From Rheum nobile (lineage: Eukaryota; Streptophyta; Magnoliopsida; Caryophyllales; Polygonaceae), in the NCBI GenBank assembly GCA_027886185.1, contig WOAB01000595.1:1612001-1676000 (forward strand): a DNA stretch of 64,000 bases. Reading direction: 5' to 3'. Below are positions 1-9,044 of this stretch, one piece after another. The notes beneath the pieces were generated by a model. It ran no database searches, had not been told where the DNA came from, and was given only the letters and a program-made list of their open reading frames with translations. Both the position numbers and the translations under genes were made by a program. Positions within the stretch are counted from its first letter, which is position 1. Every line of letters begins with the position of its first letter.

Positions 1-337
1 GAAAGGAAACGCCCTCAACTTGATTTGGTCCTCAGTGACCCCCGTAGGTTTCATGCTAGTGCAGACAACATGAAATTCAGAGAGATGTTTGTTGGGATCA
101 TCACCATTCAGGCCATGGAACGATGTAAGTAGGTGAATCAGACCAGATTTCAATTCAAAGTTCACCCCTTCATCCAAGGCAGGAAACTGCATAACAAGCG
201 GTTGCTGCGCCCAGTTGGGTGCGGTCAGCTGTCTCAAGGTACGCTGTTGGTCAGCCATCTCAGAAAGTCTCACACACGACTGTTGGAAAAAAAATCTAAA
301 GTAGGCGAATTGGTAGCACGGGTGTGGACCGTAAGAT
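1..337 (-). pseudogene. Athila-like gag, 5' part, cut by window edge
   Basis: Read on the minus strand, this stretch encodes the N-terminal part of the same Gag found at 792 on the plus strand. It runs from a MADQQRTLRQLTAPN block through GVNFELKSGLIHLL and HGLNGDDPNKHLSEFH to DQIKLRAFPF, where the window ends. The conserved upstream start (ATG before VHTRA in the other copies) reads ACG here, so translation from that site is lost. The visible part is otherwise open. It belongs to an element oriented away from Athila-1, whose PBS and LTR end follow at 394-628. Retrotransposon Gag forms the cytoplasmic particle that packages element RNA. The call rests on direct similarity to the two other copies in this window. 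Confidence 0.85.
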
Positions 338-393
338 AGATCCACACAATAGTTGACAAACAAACAAACAAACTAAGAAATAGAAAATTAATT

Positions 394-410
394 CCCCGAC
401 AACGGCGCCA
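394..410 (-). other. Primer binding site of the minus-strand Athila-like element
   Basis: The minus strand reads TGGCGCCGTTGTCGGGG immediately inside an LTR end. This matches the PBS of Athila-1 (714) and Athila-2 (45874), a form I associate with Athila-lineage elements. One or two bases differ from the other copies. Confidence 0.8.
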
Positions 411-414
411 AATT

Positions 415-628
415 TGATGAGGCTAAAGTCGTGATGCCTATCACAGAATCCCTAAAAACCTAACTAAGTATAGCAGGCAAGTAAAGGTCGAATCCCAAGG
501 GAATCAAAGGGTCTATCTCTAAGTATGCAAGCAAGTTTATCAACTAGGAACTAGGAGGGTTTTGTTGTTTGTTTTCTAAAACTAATGAACGAAAGCAGAA
601 AACGATTAAGATGGTTGTAAATACTGTG
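415..628 (-). mobile_element. Partial LTR (3' end) of minus-strand Athila-like element
   Basis: On the minus strand this ends with the same ~80 bp that closes the Athila-1 LTR (CATCACGACTTTAGCCTCATCA). Farther out it still resembles the LTR region around 8880-8960 (an AACAAAC/AAAACCC stretch and GGGATTCGA). Only about 215 bp of an expected ~1,265-bp LTR is present. The outer edge is estimated by eye. Confidence 0.7.
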
Positions 629-709
629 GGATTCGACCCTTACTTACCTACGATACTTAGTTAGATTTTTAGGGATTCTTTGATAGGCATCACGACTTTA
701 GCCTCATCA
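629..709 (+). mobile_element. Truncated 5' LTR of Athila-1
   Basis: About 81 bp matches the last bases of the 3' LTR at 8965-9044, ending in ATCA just before the PBS. The remaining ~1.2 kb of the 5' LTR, including all of U3 with its promoter, is missing and replaced by the inverted LTR end of the neighbouring element. Confidence 0.8.
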
Positions 710-713
710 AATT

Positions 714-731
714 TGGCGCCGTTGCCGGAGA
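714..731 (+). other. Primer binding site of Athila-1
   Basis: TGGCGCCGTTGCCGGAGA, four bases after the LTR end. This is the Athila-type tRNA-primed PBS with one difference from the usual GGGGA ending. Confidence 0.85.
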
Positions 732-791
732 GGCAAGTTTTAATTTTTCTTTGTGTTTGTTTGTGTGCCAACTTTTGTGTGGACCTATCTT

Positions 792-2828
792 ATGGTCCAC
801 ACCCGTGCTACTGACTCTCCACTTTTAGATTTTGATACAGAGATTGAAAGAACACTTTCCAGAAACCGTATAGAAGTCCGAACGCAACTAGAGATGGTTG
901 AAAAAGCACCGACTTTGAGGCAGTTGACTGCCCCGAACTTAGAACGGCAACCGCTGGCTGTGCAGTTTCCAAAGCTTGCAAAGGGCGTGAATTTTGAGCT
1001 AAAATCTGGGTTGATTAATTTATTACCCCATTTACATGGGCTGACTGGAGAAGAACCCAACAAGCATCTTTCTGAATTCCACGCTGTCTGCTCCAGCATG
1101 AAGCCGAGGAACGTCACTGAGGACCAAATCAAGCTGAGGGCCTTTCCTTTCTCTCTGAAGGATGCGGCCAATGATTGGTTCTATTATTTGGCTCCGGGAA
1201 GCATAGATACATGGGCGAAGTTGAAGAAAGCCTCTTTTGAGAAGTACTTCCCTGCAACGAAAATCAATAGCCTGAAGAGAAGCATCAGCAACATCGAACA
1301 TCATGCTACTGAGACGTTGTATGAATATTATGGGAGATTCAGGAGGTTGATATCTAGCTACCCATACCATGGTTATTCTGACCAAGATCTCGTTCTATAT
1401 CTATATGGCGGGCTTCTTGAGGATGAGCACAGAATGGTAAACGCAACCTGTGGGGGTAGCATTCTAAACAAGACGCCAGCTGCAACATTCGAGGTATTCT
1501 TTGAGCTATTTAAGAGCTCAAGACAATTCAACAAAAGGGCGAGCCCCTATGCAGCAAGGGCAGTTAAGTCCTGTAGAATCTGTTATGATCTGATGCATCC
1601 CACTGACGAGTGCCCAACACTTCTTGAACCTGCGGCTGAAGTAAACGATGTAAGAGGTTTTGGTCCGCAAAGGCTGAGATATGACCCGTACTCTAACACC
1701 TACAATCCAGGGTGGAGGGATCACCCCAATCTGAGATACGGGAATCAGCAATATCCTCCCCAAGGCCATGATAACCAAGAGTTCAATCCAAGCCAACAAC
1801 AGTTCCATCCGCATGGCAATCAACAACAGTACGGGCATCCATACGCGTATAGACCACCAGTACCAAATCTGAGTTCCTCAATATCTACTGAGGACATGAT
1901 TCGATCTCTCACTCAGAGCATGATCCAACATCAGCAAGCGACGAAGTCTAGCATTCAGAACTTGGAGAATCAGTTTGGGCAATTCGCTCAAGCATTGAGT
2001 AAGTTGGAGGCTAGGGATTCGGGGAAACTACCATCTCAAACGGTAGAAAACCCGAGGGAGAATGTCTGTGCGATGACGCTGAGAAGCGGAACCCAAACGA
2101 AAGAAGTGACGGATGCTATAGAGGAAAATCCACGACCGCGGCCCGAAATCCGCGACCGCGGAATCATCACTGAAGGCAAAGCAAAAATCGGCGATTTTCC
2201 GCGACCGCGGCCAGATTTCCGCGATCGCGGAAAAGTTTCTAGAGCAGACAAAATTTTCGAAGCAATTCCGCGACCGCGGACAGAAATCCGCGACCGCAAA
2301 AAACCTCCTGGCGTCCCAGAAACTCTCGACTACATTCCGCGATCGCGGGATCCAATCCGCGACCGCGGATCATCTGCTGAAGTCCATAATGATTATGTTC
2401 GACCTGACTTCCCTCCGCTCAGTTCACTGAAGCCACCCGCACCCTTCCCCGAGGCTCTAAAGGATACCAGAAGGCCGGAAAACGACAAGGAACTCTTTGA
2501 GACCTTCAGTAAATACGAGGTAAATCTTCCCTTACTCAAACTCGTCAAGAGCATTCCTCGCTATGCTAAATTTCTGAAAGAACTATGTACCATCAAAAGA
2601 AATCAGAAATTGAAGGGAAAGCAAAAGATTAAGGTGAGCAAACATGTCTCTACTGTTTTTCAAAGGCGTATGCCTAAAAAGTGTGGTGATCCAGGCATGT
2701 TTAGTATTCCATGTGTAATAGGTGACACTAAATTTGAGAAAGCTATGCTAGATCTAGGTGCATCTATAAATGTCTTGCCTTATTCTTTGTATGAATCATT
2801 AGGATTAGGACCATGGCATGAGACATGA
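792..2828 (+). pseudogene. Athila-1 gag and start of protease
   Basis: The frame is open from 753. I prefer the Met at 792 (MVHTRATDS), because the 13 residues before it are LTR-leader-like and the same Met is kept in Athila-2. Residues ~80-260 form a Retrotrans_gag-type domain (LRAFPFSLKDAANDWFYYL, YFPATKINSLKRSI). A CX2CX4HX4C zinc knuckle (CRICYDLMHPTDEC) lies near residue 273. A Q/H/P-rich stretch follows, then four 23-residue repeats, then KFLKELCTIKR. The protease opens at ~2700 with DLGASINVLP; the Asp codon is at 2751. An in-frame TGA at 2826-2828 cuts the protease. Gag packages RNA in the cytoplasmic particle and PR processes Gag-Pol. Athila-2 carries the same TGA. Confidence 0.85.
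2130..2368 (+). repeat. Four 69-bp repeats, each with a pair of CCGCGACCGCGG palindromes
   Basis: Near-palindromic 12-mers start at 2130/2150, 2199/2219, 2268/2288 and 2337/2357. The two in each pair are 20 bp apart and the pairs recur every 69 bp exactly. In the gag frame the first member reads PRPR and the second, shifted by 20 bases, reads RDRG. This gives a 23-residue repeat of the form PRPRxxIRDRG plus 12 variable residues. Decay is visible in the last bases of 2288. Confidence 0.95.
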
Positions 2829-3569
2829 ATAGTTGTGCAATTGGCTGATAGATCTAATGTGTACCCGAAAGGGGTAGTTGAAGATGTTCTTATAATGGTT
2901 GATAATCTGATTTTTCTTGCGGACTTCTTTGTGATGGATATGGACCATGACAAGCATGCAACCCCTATACTGTTAGGTAGGCCATTTTTGAAAACATCCC
3001 GCACTAAGATTGATGTAAGTACTGGAACCCTTACTATGGAATTCGATGGGGAGGAGGTGAAATTCAATATTTATGATGCTATGAAACACCCCATTGATGA
3101 TCATTCTTTATGCTCTATTGATGTGATTGATCCTATTGTACAAGATGTCTTTGATACTACTGGCTCAGATGAGTTACAATCTATTTTACAGAATGAAATA
3201 GTAGATCCACATGTAGATTTTGCTTTATCTACTAACCTGTAAGAAATTGTGGCTCACTTGGATGCCTATGGTAAGCCTCATCTCAATCCTTTGGGCATTG
3301 GCCCCATTCCATTAACAGTGCCAAGTGAGAGGATTTTACCTTCCATTGTGCAGGCACCAGAGATTGAACTGAAACAGCTGCCAAACCACCTCAAGTATGC
3401 TTTCCTTGGAAATGATAACACATTACCTGTCAATATCTCTAGCAAGCTCTCCAAGAACCAAGAGGATAAATTGGTGGTAGTGCTCAAGGAGCACAAGACA
3501 TCTTTGGATGGACCATTGCCGACATCAAGGGGATTAGTCCCACTACATGTATGCATAGGATTCTACTAG
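2829..3569 (+). pseudogene. Athila-1 protease remainder and PR-RT linker
   Basis: This continues in the gag frame after the TGA. QLADRSNVYPKGVVEDVL and ADFFVMDMDHD are the C-terminal half of the retropepsin-like domain, and ATPILLGRPFLKTSRTKIDV is its typical end. A TAA at 3240-3242 interrupts it; Athila-2 has CAG there. The linker GPIPLTVPSERILPSI runs into RT, but a one-base loss near 3508 shifts the frame and the reading ends at 3569 in nonsense. The true continuation into RT is the frame starting before 3551. Loss of frame means no PR-RT fusion could be made from this copy. Confidence 0.8.
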
Positions 3570-4558
3570 AGCAAGAAGCCAAACCATCTAGGCAGCCACA
3601 TAGAAGACTCAACCCACCAATGATGGAGGTGGTAAAGAAGGAGGTGTTAAAGCTCCTACAAGCAGGTATGATTTACCCTATTTCAGATAGTAAATGGGTG
3701 AGTCCTACGCAGGTTGTTCCTAAGAAGGGAGGCATAACAGTTGTGGAGAATCAGCAAGGAGAGTTGGTTCCCACCCGAGTGCAAACATGGTGGAGAGTAT
3801 GCATTGATTACCGTAAGCTGAATGCGGTGACTAGAAAGGATCACTTTCCTTTACCCTTTATTGATCGAATGCTTGAGCGACTTGCTGGTCGCCCCTATTA
3901 TTGTTTTCTGGATGGATACTCAGGTTATTTTCAGGTGGCCATAGCACCAGAGGATCAAGAAAAGACGACATTTGCATGCCCTTTTGGTACCTTTGCATAT
4001 CGCAGGATGCCATTCGGGTTGTGTAACGCACCCGAGACATTTCAAAGGTGTATGGTAAGCATTTTCTCTGAGTATGTGGAACAATTTATTGAGGTCTTTA
4101 TGGATGATTTCACAGTCCATGGTGACAGTTTTGATGCATGTTTGGACCATTTATCACTTGTGCTTAAAAGATGTGTAGAAACCAACTTGGTTCTTAATTC
4201 TGAAAAGTGTCATTTTATGGTTGAACAAGGAATTATGCCAGGACATATAGTGTCATCTAGAGGTATTGAGGTCGATAATGCAAAGATTGATGTAATTCAG
4301 TCTTTGCCTTATCCTACTAATGTGCGTGAAGTGCGTTCTTTTCTAGGCCATGTAGGTTTCTACCGCAGGTTTATTAACGACTTTTCCAAGATCTCATCAC
4401 CCTTATGCGAGCTGCTGAATAAGGAGGTCAATTTTGAGCTTAATGACGAGTGCAAGAAGGCATTCGATGAATTGAAAGCTCGCCTCACCAGTGCACCAAT
4501 TATCCAAGCACCAGTGCACCCGTTCTGGGGCAAAAAGAAGCAAGAGCTTCTCATGTGA
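3551..4558 (+). pseudogene. Athila-1 reverse transcriptase
   Basis: A 335-codon open frame covers nearly the whole Ty3/gypsy RT. LLQAGMIYPISDSKWVSP is the N-terminal entry, WWRVCIDYRKLNAVT lies around residue 80, and FPLPFIDRMLERL, GYSGYFQVAI and FGTFAYRRMPFGLCNAP follow. The catalytic box is FMDD (EVFMDDFTVHG), the form used here in place of YMDD, and then come LGHIVS-type and REVRSFLGHVGFYRRF motifs. RT copies element RNA into DNA in the particle. The frame fails at ~4512, where about 66 bp present in Athila-2 is missing; that loss removes the first RNase H Asp. The RT part looks otherwise undamaged. Confidence 0.88.
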
Positions 4559-4953
4559 TTCACTATGCGTCCATGACCCTAAATGGAGCACAGCAGAACT
4601 ACTCCACCACCGAAAAAAATTTGCTAGCTGTTGTGTTTGCCTTGGAGAAATTTAGGCAATACTTACTTGGCGCCAAAGTGATTATCTATACGGATCATGC
4701 AGCTCTTCGTTATCTACTAGTGAAGAAAGAGGCAAAACCAAGATTGATTCGATGGATATTGCTGTTGAGTGTGTTTGATGTGGAGATCAGAGATAAAAAG
4801 GGAGCTGAGAACTTGGTGGCTGATCGCTTAAGCAGGCTCGTACATGAAGAAGACATATCCGAGAAGGAGGCGCAGATACAAGGCGATTTTCCCGATGACA
4901 CACTGTGTTGCATCGCTACAGACGGTTTTCCGCGACCGCGAAAAAATCCCTGA
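4555..4953 (+). pseudogene. Athila-1 RNase H, N-terminal part deleted
   Basis: The reading NYSTTEKNLLAVVFALEKFRQYL (Glu motif), VIIYTDHAALRYL (Asp) and GAENLVADRLSRL (last Asp) is the Ty3/gypsy RNase H that removes RNA from the RNA-DNA hybrid. The first catalytic Asp block (PFEIMCDAND in Athila-2) is absent because of the ~66-bp deletion upstream, so this domain cannot be active. The frame then runs into the palindrome-rich RNase H-IN linker and stops at 4953. Confidence 0.82.
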
Positions 4954-5083
4954 TTCATCAACACACGCCAGCCACTCTACAAAAACTTTTCCGCGACCGC
5001 GGAAAAGTCCTTGGGGCATCTGTTTGCCTCGTCAATTTTCTCAAAAAAATTCGGCGATCGCGGACCCACAACCGCGACCGCGG
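4930..5083 (+). repeat. Palindrome module array in the RNase H-IN linker
   Basis: CCGCGAYCGCGG-type 12-mers start at 4930, 4991 and 5052/5072. Athila-2 has three complete pairs here at an 81-bp period. In this copy the first two units are 61 bp apart, exactly 81 minus 20, so each appears to have lost one member of its pair plus spacer. Confidence 0.85.
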
Positions 5084-5096
5084 AAATGCTTTTGAC

Positions 5097-6461
5097 TCAC
5101 ACTCCGAGCTTGTTTCTGAAGATTTGGTTCTTCGGCTCCGCACACTCAAGCCATGGTATGCTGACCTGGTAAACTTTCTCATTCGAGAAGAGTTCCCGCC
5201 TAATTTTTCTAAAGCACAAAAGGACAAGATACGACACGAGTCTCGATTCTATGTGTGGGATGAACCCTATCTTTGGAGGCACTGTGTTGACCAGGTAATC
5301 CGTCGATGTCTTTCGGATAATGAGGTATAATCTGTTTTAGCTTTTTGTCATTCTCATGCATGTGGGGGCCACTTTGGGGCAAATAAAACTGCTAGAAAGG
5401 TGTTGGACGCAGGATTTTATTGGCCATACATCTTTCGGGATGCATATGCCTTTTGTAAGTCCTGTGATCGATGCCAGAGAGTTGGGAATATATCTCGAAG
5501 GAATGAGATGCCACAATCATCATTAATCTTTTGCGAGACTTTTGATGTTTAGGGCATTGACTTTATGGGACCATTTCCTAATTCCTTCGGGAACTTCTAT
5601 ATTTTGCTTGCGGTGGACTACGTTTCCAAGTGGGTGAAAGCGAAGGCCACCAAGACTGATGACTCTAAAGCTATGGCAAGTTTCCTTAAGAAGAACATTT
5701 TCACCAGGTTTGGGATCCCTAAAGCTCTCATAAGCGATAAGGGGACACATTTCTGCAATAGGACCGTGAGCGCTCTACTGAAGAAATACCATGTCACGCA
5801 GAAAGTTTCCACTGCTTACCATCCACTGACTAATGGGCAAGCTGAAGTGTCCAATAGAGAGATCAAAACAATCCTTGAGAAGACGGTGGCCCCGAATAGG
5901 AAGGATTGGAGTTTGAGACTAGATGATGCACTTTGGGCTTATCGTACTACTTACAAGACACCCATCGGGATGTCACCCTACAGATTGGTGTTCAGGAAAG
6001 CTTGTCACCTTCCAGTGGAGCTCGAGCACAAGGCATTTTGGGCTGTAAAGAACTGCAACATGCGGATTGATGAAGTTGGAGAATTCCGCAAGTTACAGCT
6101 GCAAGAATTAGAGGAACTGCGACTTGAAGCTTATGATAATGCAGTCACTTAAAAGGAGAAGACCAAGGCCTGGCACGACAAGAATATTTTGAGAAAGGAT
6201 TTTAAGCCAGGGGACAAAGTCCTATTATTTCTGTCTCGCCTTCGTCTCTTTCCGGGTAAACTCCGATCCCGTTGGGCCGGGCCCTATGTTGTTGCTCGCG
6301 TTTTCCCCCATGGAGCAGTGGAGCTGTATGATACTGACGCGCAGTCAGTGTTCAAGGTGAATGGTCGAAGGTTGAAACCTTACCATGAAGGTTTTGACAC
6401 CAGCATCATAGAAGAGACAGTCCTACAGAACCTAAAGCTGACAATTGATCACCTTAGATGA
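5097..6461 (+). pseudogene. Athila-1 integrase
   Basis: One frame, open from ~4905, with three internal stops (TAA 5328, TAG 5550, TAA 6150). HSHACGGHFG and CKSCDRC give the HHCC zinc domain. The core has Asp in GIDFMGPF, Asp in ISDKGTHF and Glu in NGQAEVSNREIK, so all DDE residues are kept. The C-terminal region has the GPYVV (GPY/F) motif and ends at KPYHEGF...HLR. Integrase joins the cDNA to nuclear DNA. At 5328 Athila-2 still has CAA, so that stop is private to this copy. TAG at 5550 replaces the conserved Trp before GIDF. The domain is intact in residues but split by stops. Confidence 0.87.
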
Positions 6462-6483
6462 GTCGAGCCACTACGTTAACCAA

Positions 6484-6505
6484 GGCGCTGCTCGGGAGGC
6501 AACCC
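6484..6505 (+). other. Conserved post-integrase motif
   Basis: GGCGCTGCTCGGGAGGCAAC lies just after the pol stop and recurs at 51684 in Athila-2 while the sequence around it has diverged. The function is unknown; conservation suggests an RNA-level or replication role. Confidence 0.55.
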
Positions 6506-7763
6506 AAGGTATGAAATTATTTTCTTGTCTTTCCTTTCTAGCTTTTATTATTTTTGTTTTGTCTTCGTTTTTAGACTAACCTGCAGGTAGGATACCCGAA
6601 GCACAAATTCGAAAACGACGTTCGTCTCGCCCCAGAAACTTTTCCGCAACCGCGAAAAAGCCACTGTAAGTTTCTTTTACATTGAAAAAAAAACATTTGA
6701 AAAAAAAAAGAAAAAAAAAGTTTTATGTAAGGCCCAGCTGTCCGACGTTTAATTTGAAGAACGGTGCGCATCATGCTGCCACGGAGGAGACATTAGCCCG
6801 ACGTCTTTATTTGGCACCGATGATGGACCGACATTCCACAACTGACAAGGAAGAACACCAGAGCCCATAACATGATTATATCTGGGCTCCTATTCTGTGT
6901 TCATTGAAGGCCCGTGCAACCCCGTTTCTTTGATATGCCACTTACCTTACAATGGATCTATTTGGTTGCACGTGGATTTTGCTTGAGGAGGACCGCACAA
7001 CACCAGAGACTTGTGTTTCACTGATGTACCCCCAGCCCCAACATCCAAGTCCAGACCACCTCGACGACGTGTGAGTACTTTTCTGCTTTTCCCTGTGCTT
7101 CATCTTTTTGCCTTTCATTACATTGAGATCAATGCAATGTTTAAGCATGGGGGAGTGATCTATACTTGTCAGTCGTCTGAATGAAAGAAAAAAATTTGAA
7201 AAAAGAAAAAGTCAAAAATTTGAAAAAGACAAAAATAAAATCCTGGGATAAGTCAAAAACCCGAAAGGGCGGCTTAGGTAATAAGCAGGTGGCATGGACC
7301 AACATTAGGCCAGGGTAATAAGAGGTCAAGAGTGATGTGAGTTTTTATGAGCCCATCTATTCAAAAATGAAATGAGTGGCTTGGTGAAAACCCGGAAGGG
7401 CGTCTTGGCAAAATGAGTGAAAAGAAGAAGAGTGATTATTTGGTTTCCTCATTTTTCCTGGCGTGGTGACATAAGAAGAGGTGATATAAGGAGGATTCGG
7501 GTAGGTCACTTTGGGAGGTTCAAGAAGATAGATGGAGGCTAGGATTAGATGGTTACTTTCACTCTATGTTGTTCGGGATAAGCTTGGGGAAAGTACTCTG
7601 CTTTCCTTTAAGCTTGTGTGTTTTGTTGATATGTTGGTTCCTTGGAGATTCATGTTTAGGTGCAATTCTTAGTGGAGATAGTTTTGCTGTGCTTCCTGAA
7701 ACCTTGGGTATTTCATTGGAGGAGTAGGCTTCTTTTAGCTTACTCGAGGACGAGCAAGGTTTA

Positions 7764-7777
7764 AGCATGAGGGAATT
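7764..7777 (+). other. Polypurine tract of Athila-1
   Basis: AAGCATGAGGGAATTT lies directly before the TGATCA start of the 3' LTR. It is the purine-rich primer site for plus-strand DNA synthesis. Confidence 0.7.
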
Positions 7778-9044
7778 TGATCAGCGCTACTTTGTAGGGT
7801 TTAACTAGGAGTTGTTACCGGAGTTTTGGGTACCATTTATATGTGTTTAGCGCAATATGTAGGAGAATGGATTTGTGGAGAAGAAGTGTTGATTTGGTGG
7901 TTTCAAGTACTTAAATGAAGACATATAGAAGATGGAAGGAAGCCACCATGAGAAGACTGCAACAGAAGTGAAGAACGCTACAGAGAGATTTCCGCGGGCG
8001 CGGAATTGCCAGCCGCGGTCGCGGAAATACGTATAAACAGCGAAGACCACAGAAGACAATCCGCGGTCGCGGGTATATTGCCGCGATCGCGGCCACTGTT
8101 CATATGCGCGGGTCCGAAGATTTCCTTTCGTCCGAAGTCTTGTTTTATCTTATTTCCTTTTCTTTTATTTTAGTTTATTTCCTTTTAGGATATTGTTTCC
8201 TATCTTATGGAAACTAGGTTTTGCTAGGTTATATCTTTCTTTTCATTAGCAGTTTTTATGATTCATTCTAGTTTACAACGAATCGTTCAGTTTTTCCCTT
8301 TGAGTTTTACGTTTCAAGACTATGAAGAACTAAGCAACTTTTGCTTAGTCCGACGATTGAAGCCTTCGTTTGTATTTGGTTGTGATATTATAATTCTATT
8401 TCTTTTCCTTTGAATGTATTGATTCTCTTGTGCTTCATCCCATTGATTCTTGCTGATTTGACTGGCCTGATCATCTAGTTGATATTAGTAATTATCTATT
8501 GCTAGGGTTTGGTTATTTCTGTTTGAAATACCTAATTCAGAGTAGCAACTGTGATATTCTAAGAACTGTTTGGACTGGTTTATTGTAGAGAGAATTGATT
8601 GCATGCATAGTAAGACTGTTTGTTGAACTTGCATGTGTCTATTGAAATTTATGTGCTTATTGCTGCTGTTGAATTGAATCTGGAGGTTTTCCTGGTTATT
8701 TGATAGTTAGTATTCTCAGGGTCTGTTTGTCTTGTTTATAACTTAAGAAAAGGAATAGGAACATTCATTGGTAGGAATTAGAGATAATCTAGGATCAACC
8801 AATCAAACTAAATGGTGGATATTTGTCTGACTAAGTTACTTCTCACTCATAGATTACATCATTTGCTTTTATTTACTTTGTTACATTGATAAACAAACCA
8901 AAACCCCCCTTTGTTACTATTGGCATACTACTGTACACTTAGAAAGATTGCTACCTCCCTATGGGATTCGAGCCTTACTTACCTACTATACTTAGTTAGG
9001 TTTTTAGGGATTCTTTGATAGGCATCACGACTTTAGCCTCATCA
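7778..9044 (+). mobile_element. 3' LTR of Athila-1
   Basis: 1,267 bp, TGATCA...CATCA. The start aligns with the Athila-2 LTRs (CGCTACTTTGTAGGG, then TTACCGG and GGGTACCATTT) and the end with 629-709. A palindrome cluster lies 212-315 bp from the start. Flanking base 9045 begins Tat-B pol. Confidence 0.9.
7990..8092 (+). repeat. LTR palindrome pairs
   Basis: 12-mers start at 7992/8013 (21 bp apart) and 8061/8081 (20 bp apart). They read CCGCGGGCGCGG, CCGCGGTCGCGG, CCGCGGTCGCGG and CCGCGATCGCGG. Where oriented, they are the reverse complement of the form used in gag. The same position and the same 21/20 spacing recur in both Athila-2 LTRs. Confidence 0.92.

Larger units (their letters stand above)
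415..709. repeat. Inverted repeat of two LTR ends
   Basis: The arms 415-497 and 629-709 are near-perfect reverse complements, with about 130 bp between them. Each arm is followed outward by a PBS and a gag start, so the two elements are arranged head to head. Confidence 0.85.
6462..7777 (+). other. Athila-1 3' non-coding region without ORF-1
   Basis: The region begins with the conserved 22-bp motif at 6484. It has a weak palindrome module (TTCCGCAACCGCGAA near 6642), A-rich tracts (6683-6720), then 300 bp with no similarity to Athila-2. Similarity resumes at ~7080 with an ATTGAGATCAATG plus AAGCATGGGGGAG stretch and continues with two GAAAGGGCGGCTT-like repeats. No gene is supported; short ORFs here have no domain. 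Confidence 0.7.
629..9044 (+). mobile_element. Athila-1: Ty3/gypsy Athila-lineage retrotransposon, 5' LTR truncated
   Basis: Order: LTR remnant, PBS, gag, protease, reverse transcriptase, RNase H, integrase, ~1.3 kb 3' region, PPT, full 3' LTR (7778-9044). Athila identity rests on the TGGCGCCGTTGCCGG-type PBS, the DLGAS protease, the FMDD RT box and the long 3' region ending in AAGCATGRGGGA. It sits directly against Tat-B RT/RNase H sequence at 9045, so it is inserted into Tat-B. The left partner of the target site is not in the window. The coding region is broken by at least five stops, one ~66-bp deletion and frameshifts, so it is inactive. It lacks the ORF-1 gene that Athila-2 has at the 3' end. 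Confidence 0.85.

Noticed and set aside
785..1385. Minus-strand ORFs over gag
   Set aside because: They lie entirely opposite the Gag reading and share no domain; shadows of the gene.
2130..2368. CRISPR-like array
   Set aside because: Regular repeats and spacers, but only four units inside a plant retrotransposon gag frame; repeats are palindrome pairs and spacers code protein.
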